Source of the DNA: Prauserella rugosa
Lineage (GTDB): Bacteria > Actinomycetota > Actinomycetes > Mycobacteriales > Pseudonocardiaceae
NCBI RefSeq assembly: GCF_000719975.1
Contig: NZ_JOIJ01000002.1
Span: forward strand, 248,001 to 312,000
Length of the DNA stretch: 64,000 nt
Direction of reading: 5' to 3'
The position numbers and the translations under genes were made by a program. The stretch's first letter is position 1. Each line of letters begins with the position of its first letter. Below the pieces are notes generated by a model, which had not been told where the DNA came from, made no database searches, and was given only the letters and a program-made list of their open reading frames with translations. Below, piece by piece: positions 46,470 to 61,897 of the stretch.

Positions 46470-47255
46470 ATGCGGATCGCCACGTGGAACGTCAACTCGG
46501 TCACCGCCCGCCTCCCGCGCGTCCTGACGTGGCTGGAGACGACCCGGCCGGACGTGCTGTGCCTGCAGGAACTCAAGTGCGCCGACGACGCCTTCCCCGC
46601 CGAGCAGGTGCGCGAGCTCGGCTACGACATCGCCTGCCACGGCACCGGCCGCTGGAACGGGGTGGCGATCCTGTCCAAGATCGGCCTGGAGGACATCGTC
46701 CGCGATCTGCCCGGCCAGCCCGCCTACGACGGTGCCGTCGAACCGCGCGCGGTCGGGGCGACGTGCGGCGGGGTGCGCCTGTGGTCGGTCTACGTGCCCA
46801 ACGGCCGCGAACCCGGCCACGCGCACTACGACTACAAGCTCGACTGGCTGGCCGCACTGGGCGCCACCGTCGTCGCCGACAAGGCGGCCGACCCGGATCG
46901 GCCGCTGGCCGTGCTGGGCGATTTCAACATCGCCCCGACCGACGACGACGTGTGGGACATCAGCCTGTTCGCCGAGTCCACCCACGTCACCGAGCCGGAG
47001 CGGAAGGCGCTGGCCGCACTGCGCGACGCGGGACTGTCCGATGTGGTGCCCCGGCCGCTGAAGTACGACCACCCGTTCACGTACTGGGACTACCGCCAGC
47101 TCGCCTTCCCCAAGAACAAGGGAATGCGCATCGACCTCGTGTACGCCGACGCCGCGGTGACGGCCGCCGTCACCGACGCCTACGTCGACCGGGAGGAGCG
47201 GAAGGGCAAGGGCCCCTCCGATCACGCCCCCGTGGTCGTCGACGTGGACCTGTGA
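46470..47255 (+). CDS. xth: Exodeoxyribonuclease III
   Basis: Metal-dependent AP endonuclease/3'-5' exonuclease of base excision repair. 261 residues beginning MRIATWNVNSVTARL. Catalytic motifs LQELKCADDAFP (Glu), SVYVPNGR, VLGDFNIAPTDDDVWD (Asp/Asn) and GPSDHAPVVVDV (Asp-His). ATG has GAAGG seven bases upstream. Ends in a hairpin shared with the convergent PH-domain gene. Confidence 0.97.
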   Translation: MRIATWNVNSVTARLPRVLTWLETTRPDVLCLQELKCADDAFPAEQVRELGYDIACHGTGRWNGVAILSKIGLEDIVRDLPGQPAYDGAVEPRAVGATCGGVRLWSVYVPNGREPGHAHYDYKLDWLAALGATVVADKAADPDRPLAVLGDFNIAPTDDDVWDISLFAESTHVTEPERKALAALRDAGLSDVVPRPLKYDHPFTYWDYRQLAFPKNKGMRIDLVYADAAVTAAVTDAYVDREERKGKGPSDHAPVVVDVDL

Positions 47256-47271
47256 ACGTCTCGGCCCGGCG

Positions 47272-49626
<2,355 letters not shown>

Positions 49627-49630
<4 letters not shown>

Positions 49631-50253
49631 GCGTCCTCCTTGCCACCGCCATTGTCCACCGCGAGTGCGCGCAATCCCGCAGCGGCCTGTTTCTCGACGT
49701 ACTTGGCGAGGACGTCCACCTCGAGGTTGACGAGGTCGCCGGGTTCGGTGCGGCCGAGCGTGGTCAGCGACAACGTGGTCGGGATCAGGGCGACGGTGAG
49801 TTCCTCCTGGCTCACCCCCGCCACGGTCAGGGACACCCCGTCGATGGCGATGGATCCCTTCTCCACGATGTAGCGCCCCAGCTCGGGTGGGAACGCGAAG
49901 TGCGTGACGTCATCGGCGTCCCGGTGCAGGAACACCCCGGTGCCGTCGACGTGGCCCTGCATGACGTGACCGCCGAACCGTCCGCCCGCGGCCATGGCCC
50001 GCTCGAGGTTGACCGTGCGCCCCGGTTCGGCCTTGTCCAGGCTGGTGCGCTTGAGGGTCTCGCGCACGACGTCCACGGTGAACTCGTCGCCCTCGACGTC
50101 GACGACCGTCAGGCACACGCCGCTCACGGCGATGGAGTCGCCGTGGGCCGCGTCCGCGGTCACGACGGGGCCGCGCAGCCGCAGCCGGACGCCGTCGGCG
50201 GTCTCCTCGACCCCGGTGACCTCACCGAGTTCCTCCACGATCCCCGTGAACAC
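49627..50253 (-). CDS. ribE: Riboflavin synthase alpha subunit
   Basis: Dismutates two lumazines to riboflavin. 208 residues with two similar beta-barrel halves: [12 protein letters not shown] ... [22 protein letters not shown], and GHVDGTG ... [25 protein letters not shown] with GGAGG eight bases upstream, one base after the ribD stop. Confidence 0.97.
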
Positions 50254-50254
50254 G

Positions 50255-51331
50255 TCAGCGTCCTCCCTCGTCCGCGACCGGTACGGCCGTGATCCGCACG
50301 TCGTCCCCACTCATGGTGACCCCTTCGACACGCCACCGGTGCGCTTCGGTGATGGTCGACACGCCCGCGGGTCCGAGCGCCGTCGGCCCCGCACCGAGCA
50401 GGGTGGGCGCCACGTAGGCGACGATCCGGTCGATCATGCCCGCTGCGGCGAACGCCCCCGCCAGGGTGGGTCCACCTTCGAGCAACACGTCCACGACACC
50501 GCGTGCGGCGAGCCGCTCCAGCACCTCCGCCGCGTCGTGGGTTCGGATGTGGAGTGTCTCCGCCGCCTCGTCCAACACGCGCGCGGTCTCCGGTATGCCG
50601 CGGGTGCCGACGATCACGCGCAGCGGCTGCCGTGCGGCGAGGCCGCCGTCGGCGTCGCGGACGGTCAGCCACGGGTCGTCGGCGAGCACGGTGCCGGTGC
50701 CGGCGACGACCGCGTCGGCCGCCGCGCGGATCCGGTGCACCTCGCCGCGGGACGTGGGCCCGGAGATCCAGCGGCTCGTGCCGTCCGCGGCCGCGACCCG
50801 TCCGTCGAGCGTCGCGGCGTACTTCCAGGTCACGTGCGGCCGCCCGGTGCGCGTGCGGTGCAGCCACGCCCGCAGCGGTCCGGCCGCGACGTCGGCGGCC
50901 AGCAGACCGCCGCGCACGTCGACGCCGGCCTCGCGCAGCAGCGCGCCGCCACCGGAGGCCGCCGGGTTGGGGTCGGCCACGGCGTAGTGCACGGCCGCAA
51001 TCCCCGCGTCGAGCAGCGCCTGTGCGCACGGCGGGGTCCGGCCGTGGTGGGCGCAGGGTTCGAGCGTGACGTACGCCGTGCCGCCGCGGGCCCGGTCCCC
51101 CGCCTCGCGCAGCGCCATCACCTCGGCGTGCGGACCACCCGGGGGCTGTGTCGCACCGGCGCCCACGCGCGCGCCGTCGGCGTCGAGGATCACCGCACCC
51201 ACGGGCGGATTGGGGCTCGTCCTGCCGCGCACGTCCTCGCTCAGCGCCAGCGCTGCCGCCATGGCGTCCCGGTCGCGGCCGTGCGGGTCCCGCGGGCCCG
51301 CGGGGCCGCCCGGGTCCTGCTCGGCGGGCAC
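50255..51331 (-). CDS. ribD: Bifunctional deaminase/reductase RibD
   Basis: Deaminates and reduces the pyrimidine intermediate of riboflavin synthesis. 358 residues. Zinc deaminase motifs GGPHAEVMALREAG and TLEPCAHHGRTPPC, then reductase domain (WKYAATLDGRVAAADGTSRW; VLLEGGPTLAGAF). GTG start; junctions with rpe and ribE both read TGACGTG with one base between stop and start. Confidence 0.97.
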   Translation of the reverse strand: MPAEQDPGGPAGPRDPHGRDRDAMAAALALSEDVRGRTSPNPPVGAVILDADGARVGAGATQPPGGPHAEVMALREAGDRARGGTAYVTLEPCAHHGRTPPCAQALLDAGIAAVHYAVADPNPAASGGGALLREAGVDVRGGLLAADVAAGPLRAWLHRTRTGRPHVTWKYAATLDGRVAAADGTSRWISGPTSRGEVHRIRAAADAVVAGTGTVLADDPWLTVRDADGGLAARQPLRVIVGTRGIPETARVLDEAAETLHIRTHDAAEVLERLAARGVVDVLLEGGPTLAGAFAAAGMIDRIVAYVAPTLLGAGPTALGPAGVSTITEAHRWRVEGVTMSGDDVRITAVPVADEGGR

Positions 51332-51332
51332 G

Positions 51333-52043
51333 TCAGTGCGCCGGTCGCGCGCCGGCCGCCTGGCTGCGCAGCGCGGCCACGGCCTTGCCCGGGTCCTCCG
51401 CCCCGTACACGGCCGACCCGGCGACGAAACAGTCCACGCCCGCCTCGGCGGCCTGCTCGATCGTCGAGGCGTTGATGCCGCCGTCGATCTCGACGACCAG
51501 CCGCAGGTGGCCCGTGTCGACGAGCCTGCGGGCCGTGCGGACCTTCTCCAACACGTCGGGGATGAACGACTGCCCGCCGAAGCCCGGCTCGACCGACATC
51601 ACCAGGAGCGTGTCGTAGTGCTTGAGCGTCTCCAGATGCGGCTCGAGCGGGGTGCCCGGCTTGATCGACAGGCCCGCCTTCGCCCCGGCGGCACGCAGGT
51701 TCTTGGCCAGCATCACCGGGTCGGCGGCCGCCTCGACGTGCACCGTGACGTTGTAGGCGCCTGCCTCGGCGTAGCCGGGGGCCCACCGGTCGGGGTCCTC
51801 GATCATCAGGTGACAGTCGAGGGGCACGTCCGTGGCCTTGCGCAGCGATTCCACCACCGGCAGCCCCAACGTGAGGTTGGGGACGAAGTGGTTGTCCATG
51901 ACGTCGACGTGCACCCAGTCGGCGCGGGTCTCGCCGTCGCGGGCGACGGCGGCGACCTCCTCACCGAGACGGGAGAAGTCGGCGGACAGGATGCTCGGCG
52001 CGATCAGCGGCGCGTGCGGTGCGGAGTTCGACTGTGAGGCCAC
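51333..52043 (-). CDS. rpe: Ribulose-phosphate 3-epimerase
   Basis: Pentose phosphate enzyme interconverting ribulose 5- and xylulose 5-phosphate; ribulose 5-phosphate is also the RibB substrate, which fits its place at the head of the riboflavin genes. 236 residues. Metal/catalytic stretches [63 protein letters not shown] and [15 protein letters not shown] start from the leaderless promoter. Confidence 0.98.
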   Translation of the reverse strand: MASQSNSAPHAPLIAPSILSADFSRLGEEVAAVARDGETRADWVHVDVMDNHFVPNLTLGLPVVESLRKATDVPLDCHLMIEDPDRWAPGYAEAGAYNVTVHVEAAADPVMLAKNLRAAGAKAGLSIKPGTPLEPHLETLKHYDTLLVMSVEPGFGGQSFIPDVLEKVRTARRLVDTGHLRLVVEIDGGINASTIEQAAEAGVDCFVAGSAVYGAEDPGKAVAALRSQAAGARPAH

Positions 52044-52050
52044 ACCGCGA

Positions 52051-52056
52051 ATCCTA
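52051..52056 (-). promoter_or_regulatory. -10 box of leaderless rpe-rib operon promoter
   Basis: TAGGAT (minus strand) ends seven bases before the GTG at 52043. With no leader, no FMN riboswitch can precede rpe in this transcript. Confidence 0.55.
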
Positions 52057-52150
52057 GGCAGCCCCACGCGCCGCGTCCGTTCGGGGCAACCCTCTCGGCC
52101 ACCCCGCGGGCCGGCCCGACACACCGCGTGCGGAGCCGCGGGCGGTGCGT

Positions 52151-52675
52151 TCAGCGCCCGCCGGGCCGGGCGAGGCGATCCAGCCGGTCGAGCAGCGGGG
52201 TCCACGGCCGGTCGTCGAGCGGCCACACGTCCACCCCCGCGCCGGTCAGCGCGTCCAGATGCCCCTGCCACGCCGGGTGCGCCGGCCGGGTCGGCCGCAC
52301 CAGTGGCCCCACGACCATCGGCACCACCCCGACGGCGTCGCCCAGTACCGTCAGCGCCTGGTTGTCGGCGAGGCCGAGCGCGAGCTTCGCCACCGACCCC
52401 GCGCTCGCGGGCGCGAAGACGAACGCGGCGGGGTCCGGATGCGGCCGGGGCTCCCCCGGTAGCCGCGAGGTGGACCGCACGTCGAGGTCGGTCGTGGCCT
52501 GCAGCCGGGCCAGGCCACCGGTCTCGGCGAACCAGTGCGCCGCCGTGGGCGTCAGCGTGATGGCGAGCCGCCAGCCACGCGCCGCCGCCGGCTCGGCGAG
52601 TTCGGCGGCCAGCCGTGTCTCGACCCCGCCGCACGCCGAGGCGACCAGGCCGAGACAGCCCCGTTCCGGGGTCAT
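52151..52675 (-). CDS. Flavoprotein (phosphopantothenoylcysteine decarboxylase-like)
   Basis: 174-residue protein of the HFCD/flavoprotein fold. N-terminal [20 protein letters not shown] and the FMN-type loop [20 protein letters not shown], plus [20 protein letters not shown]. It is shorter and less conserved than Dfp/CoaBC, so substrate is open. The ATG overlaps the rsmB stop (ATGA), so it is the last gene of fmt-rsmB-flavoprotein. Confidence 0.75.
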   Translation of the reverse strand: MTPERGCLGLVASACGGVETRLAAELAEPAAARGWRLAITLTPTAAHWFAETGGLARLQATTDLDVRSTSRLPGEPRPHPDPAAFVFAPASAGSVAKLALGLADNQALTVLGDAVGVVPMVVGPLVRPTRPAHPAWQGHLDALTGAGVDVWPLDDRPWTPLLDRLDRLARPGGR

Positions 52676-54162
52676 ACGGCGCGGGCGAGACCGCAGAACA
52701 TGGCGTCGGTGCCGTGGCGGTGCGGCCACAGCTGCACGGTCGGCCCGTCGCCCAGAGCGGGCACGCCGGGGAAGTACGGCCGCGCGTCCACGATCTCGGC
52801 CCCCGCGCGCCGGACCCCGGCGGTGAACGAACCCTCGGTCTCGGCCAGATGCGGCGAGCACACGACGTAGGCGACGATCCCGCCGGGGCGGACGAGCCGG
52901 AACGCCGACTCGAGCAGGTCGGCCTGCAGCTTCGTCAGGTCGGCCACGTCGCTCTGCTTGCGCCGCCACCGCGACTCCGGCCGCCGGCGCAACGCACCGA
53001 GACCGCTGCACGGCGCGTCGACGAGCACGCGGTCGTACCCACCCTCGAGCCCCGGATCGCGCCCGTCGGCCACGTGCACCGTCACGGGCAGGCCGTCGAC
53101 GGCGTGTTCCACCAGCCGGGCGCGGTGTTCGGCCACCTCGACCGCGTCGACGTGCACGTCCGGCAGCTCCGCCGTGGCGGCGAGGCAGCCCAGCAGCGTC
53201 GCCTTGCCACCGGGGCCGGCGCACAGGTCGAGCCACCGGGCGTCGGAACCCTCGACGGGCGCACCGGCCGCGGCCAGCGTGACGAGCTGACTGCCCTCGT
53301 CCTGCACGAGGGCGAGACGTTCGGCGAGCGGTTCGGAGGCCGACAGGTCGCCGCTGCCCGCGGGCAGGTGCACGGCGTAGGGCGAGTACGGCGCGACGTC
53401 GCCGCCGGTGACGGCGGCCAGCTCGTCGGCGCTGATCTCCCCCGGCTTGGCGAGCAGGTGCACCTCGGGGCGCGCGTCGTCGGCCTCGAGCGCGGAGGCC
53501 AGCTCGTCGCCGGTGTCGCCGAGCGCCTCGGCGAACGCCCGCGCCACCCACCGCGGATGCGCGGTCCGTAGCGCCAGGTTGCCGATGCGGTCCTGTTCGG
53601 GATCGGGAGCCAGCTCGTCGAGCCACTGCTGCTCGTCCTTGCCCGACACCGTGCGCAGCACGGCGTTGACGAAGCCGGCCACGTGCGACCCGGCGGCGTC
53701 CCGCACGAGTTCGACAGCCGAGTCGACGGCGGCGTGCGCGGGGATCCGGGTGCGCAGGAGCTGATACGCGCCGAGCCGCAACCCGTCGAGCACCGCCGAG
53801 TCCACTTCGGACAGCGGGCGGTCGATGCACGCGGCGATGATCTCGTCCAGCAACCCGGCCGCACGCGCGGTGCCGTAGGTCAGCTCGGTGGCCAGCGCCG
53901 CGTCCCTGCCCGACACCCTGCGCTCCCGCAGCAGTTCCGGCAGCAGCAGGTTGGCGTAGGCGTCCCGGTCGGTCACGGCGCGCAGCACGTCGAAGGCGAC
54001 CTGCCGCGCGGGGTCCTGCACGGGCGGTTTGCGCGGGCCGGTCTTGCGGGGCGCGGGCCTGCGACCGCGTTCGGACTCGCCCGGCCGTCCGCCGCGGCGG
54101 TCGCCGCCCTGCCTGCCCCCGCGGCCACGCCGAGGGCCACGGCTCCGGTTGTCGTCACTCAT
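52672..54162 (-). CDS. rsmB: 16S rRNA cytosine-C5 methyltransferase RsmB
   Basis: S-adenosylmethionine-dependent methyltransferase modifying C967-equivalent in 16S rRNA. 496 residues: a basic Arg/Gly-rich N-terminal tail (~45 residues), NusB-like RNA-binding domain ([20 protein letters not shown]), and catalytic domain with SAM motif [38 protein letters not shown] (Cys) and [15 protein letters not shown] (second Cys). ATG overlaps the fmt stop by ATGA. Confidence 0.96.
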   Translation of the reverse strand: MSDDNRSRGPRRGRGGRQGGDRRGGRPGESERGRRPAPRKTGPRKPPVQDPARQVAFDVLRAVTDRDAYANLLLPELLRERRVSGRDAALATELTYGTARAAGLLDEIIAACIDRPLSEVDSAVLDGLRLGAYQLLRTRIPAHAAVDSAVELVRDAAGSHVAGFVNAVLRTVSGKDEQQWLDELAPDPEQDRIGNLALRTAHPRWVARAFAEALGDTGDELASALEADDARPEVHLLAKPGEISADELAAVTGGDVAPYSPYAVHLPAGSGDLSASEPLAERLALVQDEGSQLVTLAAAGAPVEGSDARWLDLCAGPGGKATLLGCLAATAELPDVHVDAVEVAEHRARLVEHAVDGLPVTVHVADGRDPGLEGGYDRVLVDAPCSGLGALRRRPESRWRRKQSDVADLTKLQADLLESAFRLVRPGGIVAYVVCSPHLAETEGSFTAGVRRAGAEIVDARPYFPGVPALGDGPTVQLWPHRHGTDAMFCGLARAV

Positions 54163-55091
54163 GCGAGGCGCTCCCCCAGCTCGATCCTCGTGCCGCGCGC
54201 CCAGTCGGTCGCCGCCATCCGCTTCTTGCCCTGTGCCTGCACCTCGCCGAGTTCGACCGGAACGGTCGCGGTACCCGCGAGGACGCGCTTGCGTTCCACG
54301 AGCAGCTCCCCCGGTTCCAGCGTGGGCGCGTCCACGTCGTCGACCGGCCGGACGGGCCCGAGTTTGCACCGCGCGCCACGGAACTCCGCCCACGCGCCCG
54401 GCTCCGGCGTCATCGCACGGATCTGCCGGTCGATCGCCATCGCGGGATCGGTGAACCGCACGCGGGCGTCGTCGACGGTCACCTTCGGCGCGTACGTCAC
54501 GCCGTCCGCTGGCTGCGGAACCGCCTGCACCGAACCGTCCTCGATACCGTCCATCGTGGACACCATGAGGTCCGCACCGGACACGGCGAGCCTGTCGAGC
54601 AGTTCCCCCGCGGTGTCGGTCGCCTCGATCCGCTCGGTGACCACACCGAACACGGGACCGGCGTCGAGTTCGCGCACGATCCGGAACGTCGAGGCCCCCG
54701 TGTACTCGTCACCTGCCCGGACGGCGGCCTGCACCGGCGCGGCACCCCGCCACGCGGGCAGTACCGAGAAGTGCAGGTTCACCCAGCCGTGCGCCGGGAT
54801 GTCGAGCGCGTCCTGGGTCAGCAGTGCGCCGTAGGCCACCACCGGGCACGCGTCGGGCGCCAGTTCGGTCAGCCTGCGCAGGAACTCGGGATCGTCGGCC
54901 CGCTCCGGGGTGAGGACCTCGACGCCGTGGTCGTCGGCGACCGCGCCCACGGGTGAGCGCATGAGCTTGCGTCCGCGCCCCGCGGGGGCGTCGGGACGGG
55001 TCACGACGGCGACGACCTCGTGCCGGGACTCCAGCAACGCGCGCAGCGTCGGCACGGCGGGTTCGGGGGTTCCTGCGAAGACCAGCCTCAT
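54159..55091 (-). CDS. fmt: Methionyl-tRNA formyltransferase
   Basis: Formylates initiator methionyl-tRNA. 310 residues. [19 protein letters not shown] at the N terminus, catalytic Asn/His/Asp in [20 protein letters not shown] and [21 protein letters not shown]-terminal OB-fold. The ATG overlaps the stop of an 11-codon upstream ORF (see next entry); GAGG lies ten bases before the ATG. Confidence 0.97.
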   Translation of the reverse strand: MRLVFAGTPEPAVPTLRALLESRHEVVAVVTRPDAPAGRGRKLMRSPVGAVADDHGVEVLTPERADDPEFLRRLTELAPDACPVVAYGALLTQDALDIPAHGWVNLHFSVLPAWRGAAPVQAAVRAGDEYTGASTFRIVRELDAGPVFGVVTERIEATDTAGELLDRLAVSGADLMVSTMDGIEDGSVQAVPQPADGVTYAPKVTVDDARVRFTDPAMAIDRQIRAMTPEPGAWAEFRGARCKLGPVRPVDDVDAPTLEPGELLVERKRVLAGTATVPVELGEVQAQGKKRMAATDWARGTRIELGERLA

Positions 55092-55123
55092 CGGCGGCCC
55101 GCCTCGAAGTGGGGAGCGCTCAT
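55088..55123 (-). CDS. Leaderless 11-residue upstream ORF overlapping fmt
   Basis: ATG at 55123 begins [11 protein letters not shown] and its TGA overlaps the fmt ATG by ATGA. The -10 box TAGACT at 55132-55137 ends eight bases upstream, so this ATG would be the first codon of the transcript. It may be a coupling ORF; alternatively it is just a short fmt leader. Confidence 0.45.
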   Translation of the reverse strand: MSAPHFEAGRR

Positions 55124-55131
55124 CGGCGACG

Positions 55132-55137
55132 AGTCTA
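55132..55137 (-). promoter_or_regulatory. -10 box of fmt promoter
   Basis: TAGACT on the minus strand, eight bases before the ATG of the 11-residue ORF and 40 before the fmt start. Confidence 0.5.
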
Positions 55138-55300
55138 GGCGGCGCCGCATGTCCCGACGTCGGCAGTACACCCGCCCATCCGGCCCGTCCACCCGGCACG
55201 CCCGCCCGGGACGCCGCCGGCACGGCGTCTCGGCGTCTCGGCGGAAACAGCCGGGGCACCGCCCAGCACGGCCGCTCACTCGGCGAACGCGACCGGCCAC

Positions 55301-55306
55301 TAGGGT
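55301..55306 (+). promoter_or_regulatory. -10 box of leaderless acetyltransferase promoter
   Basis: TAGGGT ends eight bases before the ATG at 55315; no Shine-Dalgarno between. Confidence 0.5.
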
Positions 55307-55314
55307 CGACGCCC

Positions 55315-55884
55315 ATGACGGACGCCACGGTGCGCATCGCCACTGCCGACGACGCCTCCACGATCGCGGCCATCCAGGTCCGCACGTGGCGCGCCGCCTA
55401 CGCCGAGGCACTCGGCCGGGCCACCGTCGACGCACTGGACGAGGAGGCGCTCGCCGCCGAATGGGCCACCGCCGTCACCCATCCCGGCTCGACGGTCCTC
55501 GTGGCACTCGAGGGCGCCACGGTCGTCGGGTTCTGCGCCGCGGGACCGGCGCCACGCGACGACGTGGCTGCCGCCGACGACAGCCTGCCCGCCGACGCCG
55601 ACACCGTCGCTCTCGTCTCCACCGTGCTCGTCGAACCGCGATGGGGCAGACGCGGCCACGGCGGCAGACTCTTCGGCACCGCGGCCACCGCCCTGCGGGC
55701 CGACGGTCACACCCGCGGCATCACCTGGACCGCCCAGTCGGATTCGGCGTCGCTGTCGTTCTTCCGCAGCGTCGGGTGGAACCCCGACGGCACCGTGCGT
55801 ACGCTCGACACGGGCGAACGCACCGTCCGCGAACTCCGCCTCACCGGCGGACTCGACGTCCGCTTCACCGACGCCGACGACTAG
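55315..55884 (+). CDS. GNAT family N-acetyltransferase
   Basis: 189 residues. Single GNAT domain: [20 protein letters not shown] at the N terminus, acetyl-CoA loop [20 protein letters not shown] (RRGHGG, the R/Q-x-x-G-x-G/A motif), and the last strand-helix [20 protein letters not shown]. Acceptor unknown. Divergent from fmt. Confidence 0.9.
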   Translation: MTDATVRIATADDASTIAAIQVRTWRAAYAEALGRATVDALDEEALAAEWATAVTHPGSTVLVALEGATVVGFCAAGPAPRDDVAAADDSLPADADTVALVSTVLVEPRWGRRGHGGRLFGTAATALRADGHTRGITWTAQSDSASLSFFRSVGWNPDGTVRTLDTGERTVRELRLTGGLDVRFTDADD

Positions 55885-56197
55885 TCCACGAGCGTCGGCA
55901 CCGTCACCGCCGACACCGTCACCGACGACACCGACGACACGGACACCGCAGACACCGCCGACCCCGAAACGGGGTGAACATCCGGTTCCTTCCCGGTTGA
56001 CCGGAGGCGACCCGAACGTCCGAAACCCGCCACGACCAGGGATTCAAGGTGGTGAACCGCGCCACGGCGGCGCTGGCGTCTGGCATCCTCGAAGCTGCGG
56101 CCGCACGCGGTGACCGGCGTTCACAGGACCACCACGCCGCCACTGTCATGCTGCCGAGCACCCCGCCCGACACGTCCCCGACCCCCGGAGCCCACCC
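55885..56197. other. Intergenic region after acetyltransferase
   Basis: 313 bases with no supported gene. 55893-55960 is a degenerate run of GACACCG/GACGACACCG repeats. A small hairpin CCCCG-AAA-CGGGG at 55962-55974 may end the acetyltransferase transcript. Nothing else recognised. Confidence 0.5.
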
Positions 56198-56737
56198 GTG
56201 CTGACCTGGCTGTGCGTCGCCTTCGGCGTCGCCGTGGGCTCGGCCCTGCTTCCGGTGGTCAGCATCGAGCTCTTCCTCATCACCGTCATGACGAGCGAGA
56301 GCGAGACGATCCCCTGGATCCTGATGGGCGCGGTCGTGGCCGTGGGCCAGCTCGTCGGCAAACTGCCCTACTATCTCGCGGCACGCGGTTCGATCCACCT
56401 GCCGCGGGTGCTGCACGACCGCATCCACCGGCCCCGCCGCGAACGCCCGCTCACGCCGCGCCGCGAACGCTGGCAACGGCGCACCAAACGCGTCCGCGGC
56501 TGGCTCGAGGCGCTCCGCGAACGCTGCCACCGCCATCCGCACTGGATGGCCACGACCTACGGCGTCAGCTCGGTGGCGGGCCTGCCGCCCTACATGGCCA
56601 CCGTCGTCCTCGCGGGTTTCGTCAACATGCGGCCGTCGCTGTTCGTCGGCGCGGGCCTGGCCGGCCGGTTCGTCCGTTTCAGCATCCTCGCCGCCTCCCC
56701 CGCGGTCTGCGCGGGCTGGTTCGGCGTCAGCCTCTGA
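56198..56737 (+). CDS. Small membrane protein, YqaA/VTT (DedA-related) type
   Basis: 179 residues. N-terminal hydrophobic segments (LTWLCVAFGVAVGSALLPVV; IPWILMGAVVAVGQLVGKLP), a central very basic Arg/His-rich cytosolic loop (~residues 65-115), then YGVSSVAGLPPYMATVVLAG and FSILAASPAVCAGWFGVSL. The G-x-x-G-x-P pattern resembles SNARE-associated/VTT proteins involved in lipid movement, but conservation is weak. GTG start with GGAG seven bases upstream. Confidence 0.65.
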   Translation: MLTWLCVAFGVAVGSALLPVVSIELFLITVMTSESETIPWILMGAVVAVGQLVGKLPYYLAARGSIHLPRVLHDRIHRPRRERPLTPRRERWQRRTKRVRGWLEALRERCHRHPHWMATTYGVSSVAGLPPYMATVVLAGFVNMRPSLFVGAGLAGRFVRFSILAASPAVCAGWFGVSL

Positions 56738-56798
56738 GTCGGACCGGCCGCGCGGTCACCGTCGCGTCCGCGCAGGCACCAGGTCTCGGCGCCACCCC

Positions 56799-59358
<2,560 letters not shown>

Positions 59359-59490
59359 CGACCTTGCTTCTCGCGCGGGTGTCACACTGCGCCCAATTCG
59401 GGGTGAGGGCGCTTCACCGCTGCCTGCCCGCCGCACCCGCACCCCGCCTCGAACGGCGCTGTGCGGCCGGGCGGCCGAGGGGCGGACAAC

Positions 59491-59537
59491 CCGACAGCGA
59501 CCCGCCGCGGCACGGATGCCGCCGACGGGTCGCTGTC
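59491..59537 (-). terminator. Hairpin terminator of pnp
   Basis: CGACAGCGACCCG (59491-59503) pairs with CGGGTCGCTGTCG (59525-59537); an inner stem GCGGCA/TGCCGC sits in the loop. It starts 26 bases after the pnp stop. Confidence 0.85.
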
Positions 59538-59563
59538 GTGTGCTGGGGTGTCGGTCGCTGCCG

Positions 59564-61822
59564 TTACTCGGCTGCGGCCGTCCCGGCCTCTTCGGTGCCC
59601 TCGGCCTTCTCGCCGCTCTCGTCGTCCTCGTTCACGACGCCGAGGCTGATCTTGCCGCGGTTGTCGATGTCCTGGATCTCGACGCGCAGCTTGTCGCCGA
59701 CGTTGACGACGTCCTCGACCTTGCCGATGCGCTTGCCGTTACCCAGCTTCGAGATGTGGACGAGGCCGTCCTTGCCGGGCAGGAGCGAGACGAACGCGCC
59801 GAACGCCGCGGTCTTGACGACCGTGCCGAGGAAGCGCTCGCCCACCTTCGGCAGCTGCGGGTTGGCGATGGCGTTGATCTTGTCGATGGCCGACTCGGCG
59901 GACGGGCCGTCGGCGGCACCGACGTAGATCGTGCCGTCGTCCTCGATCGAGATGTCCGCGCCGGTCTCCTCGGTGATCGTGTTGATCATCTTGCCCTTCG
60001 GGCCGATGACCTCGCCGATCTTGTCGACCGGGATCTTCACGCTCGTGACCCGCGGCGCGTAGGGGCTCATCTCGTCCGGCTCGTCGATCGCCTCGGACAT
60101 CACGTCCATGATCGTCAGCCGGGCGTCCCTGGCCTGGTTCAGCGCGGCGGCCAGGACGTCGGACGGGATGCCGTCGAGCTTGGTGTCCAGCTGCAGCGCC
60201 GTGATGACGTCCTTGGTGCCGGCGACCTTGAAGTCCATGTCGCCGAACGCGTCCTCGGCGCCCAGGATGTCGGTCAGCGCCACGTAGCGGGTCTCGCCGT
60301 CGACCTCGTCGGACACGAGGCCCATCGCGATACCCGCCACCGGCGCCTTCAGCGGCACACCGGCGTTGTACAGGCTCATCGTGGACGCGCAGACCGAGCC
60401 CATCGACGTCGAACCGTTGGAGCCCAGCGCCTCCGAGACCTGGCGGATGGCGTACGGGAACTCGTCCCGCTTGGGCAGCACCGGAACCAGCGCCCGCTCG
60501 GCGAGCATGCCGTGGCCGATCTCGCGCCGCTTCGGCGTGCCGACGCGGCCGGTCTCACCGGTGGAGAACGGCGGGAAGTTGTAGTGGTGCAGGTAGCGCT
60601 TCGACGTCTCCGGCGACAGCGTGTCCAGCTGCTGCTCCATGCGGAGCATGTTCAGCGTGGTGACACCCAGGATCTGGGTCTCGCCGCGCTCGAACAGCGC
60701 CGAACCGTGGGCCCGCGGGATCACGGCGACCTCGGCGGCCAGCTGGCGGATGTCGGTGATGCCGCGGCCGTCGATGCGCACCTTGTCGCGCAGGATGCGC
60801 TGGCGCACGAGCTGCTTGGTCAGCGCCTTGAACGCGGCGCCGATCTCCTTCTCGCGGCCCTCGAAGGCCTCGCCCTCACCGATGCCGACCTTCTCCAGGA
60901 CGGCGGCCTTGACCTCGTCGGTGGCGTTGTCGCGGTCCTGCTTGCCGCCGATGGCGAGCGCCTTGGTGAGCTCGTCGGTCGCGATCGCGGCGACGGCGTC
61001 GTAGGCGTCCTGCTGGTAGGCCGGGAACAGCGGGTACTCCCCGGTCGGCTTCGCCGCGACCTCCGCCAGCCGCTGCTGCGCCTCGCACAGCGCGCGGATG
61101 AACGGCTTGGCCGCGTCGAGGCCCTGCGCCACCGTGGTCTCGGTCGGCGCGGTCGCACCCTCGGCGACCAGGTCCAGGGTGTTCTCGGTGCCCTCGGCCT
61201 CGACCATCATGATCGCGACGTCACCGGCACCGTCACCGACGACGCGGCCGGCGACGACCATGTTGAACGTCGCCTTCTCCAGCTGCGACCAGGTCGGGAA
61301 CGCGACCCACTGGTCCTCGATCAGCGCGACGCGCACGCCGCCGATGGGCCCGGAGAACGGCAGTCCGCCGATCTGGGTCGAGGCCGACGCGGCGTTGATC
61401 GCCAGCACGTCGTACGGGTCGTCCGGGTTGAGGCTCTGCACCGTGATGACGACCTGGATCTCGTTGCGCAGACCGTCGGCGAACGACGGGCGCAGCGGGC
61501 GGTCGATGAGGCGGCAGGTCAGGATCGCGTCCGTGGACGGACGGCCCTCCCTGCGGAAGAACGCGCCGGGGATGCGGCCCGCGGCGTACATGCGCTCCTC
61601 GACGTCCACCGTGAGGGGGAAGAAGTCGAAGTGCTCCTTGGGCTGCTTCGAGGCCGTCGTGGCCGAGAGCAGCATCGTCTCGTCGTCGAGGTACGCCACG
61701 ACGGAACCGGCGGCCTGCTTGGCCAGCCTGCCCGTCTCGAAGCGCACCGTGCGCGTGCCGAACCGACCGTTGTCCAGCACGGCTTCCGTTTCGTGCACGG
61801 TGATGCCGTCTGCATCAGTCAT
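59564..61822 (-). CDS. pnp: Polyribonucleotide nucleotidyltransferase (PNPase)
   Basis: Phosphorolytic 3'-5' exoribonuclease / polymerase for RNA turnover. 752 residues: two RNase PH domains ([60 protein letters not shown]), KH domain ([20 protein letters not shown]) and S1 domain ([20 protein letters not shown]), with an acidic tail. ATG at 61822; GAGGAG eleven bases upstream is partly held in a leader stem (61836-61897). Confidence 0.98.
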   Translation of the reverse strand: MTDADGITVHETEAVLDNGRFGTRTVRFETGRLAKQAAGSVVAYLDDETMLLSATTASKQPKEHFDFFPLTVDVEERMYAAGRIPGAFFRREGRPSTDAILTCRLIDRPLRPSFADGLRNEIQVVITVQSLNPDDPYDVLAINAASASTQIGGLPFSGPIGGVRVALIEDQWVAFPTWSQLEKATFNMVVAGRVVGDGAGDVAIMMVEAEGTENTLDLVAEGATAPTETTVAQGLDAAKPFIRALCEAQQRLAEVAAKPTGEYPLFPAYQQDAYDAVAAIATDELTKALAIGGKQDRDNATDEVKAAVLEKVGIGEGEAFEGREKEIGAAFKALTKQLVRQRILRDKVRIDGRGITDIRQLAAEVAVIPRAHGSALFERGETQILGVTTLNMLRMEQQLDTLSPETSKRYLHHYNFPPFSTGETGRVGTPKRREIGHGMLAERALVPVLPKRDEFPYAIRQVSEALGSNGSTSMGSVCASTMSLYNAGVPLKAPVAGIAMGLVSDEVDGETRYVALTDILGAEDAFGDMDFKVAGTKDVITALQLDTKLDGIPSDVLAAALNQARDARLTIMDVMSEAIDEPDEMSPYAPRVTSVKIPVDKIGEVIGPKGKMINTITEETGADISIEDDGTIYVGAADGPSAESAIDKINAIANPQLPKVGERFLGTVVKTAAFGAFVSLLPGKDGLVHISKLGNGKRIGKVEDVVNVGDKLRVEIQDIDNRGKISLGVVNEDDESGEKAEGTEEAGTAAAE

Positions 61823-61835
61823 AAAAGTCTTAACT

Positions 61836-61897
61836 CCTCGTACCACCGCATGGAACACGCACATCCCCGCCCTTCGGGGCACGTCCGGGGTACGAGG
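61836..61897 (-). promoter_or_regulatory. Structured pnp leader sequestering the ribosome-binding site
   Basis: CCTCGTACC (61836-61844) and GGTACGAGG (61889-61897) are perfectly complementary; the loop holds a second hairpin CCCCG-CCCTT-CGGGG. On the minus strand the GAGG of the pnp Shine-Dalgarno is inside the 9-bp stem. Confidence 0.6.

Noticed and set aside
50254..52150. FMN riboswitch upstream of ribE, ribD or rpe
   Set aside because: Gene junctions leave zero to one base and the rpe promoter is leaderless; the gap 52057-52150 shows no RFN-like set of stems.
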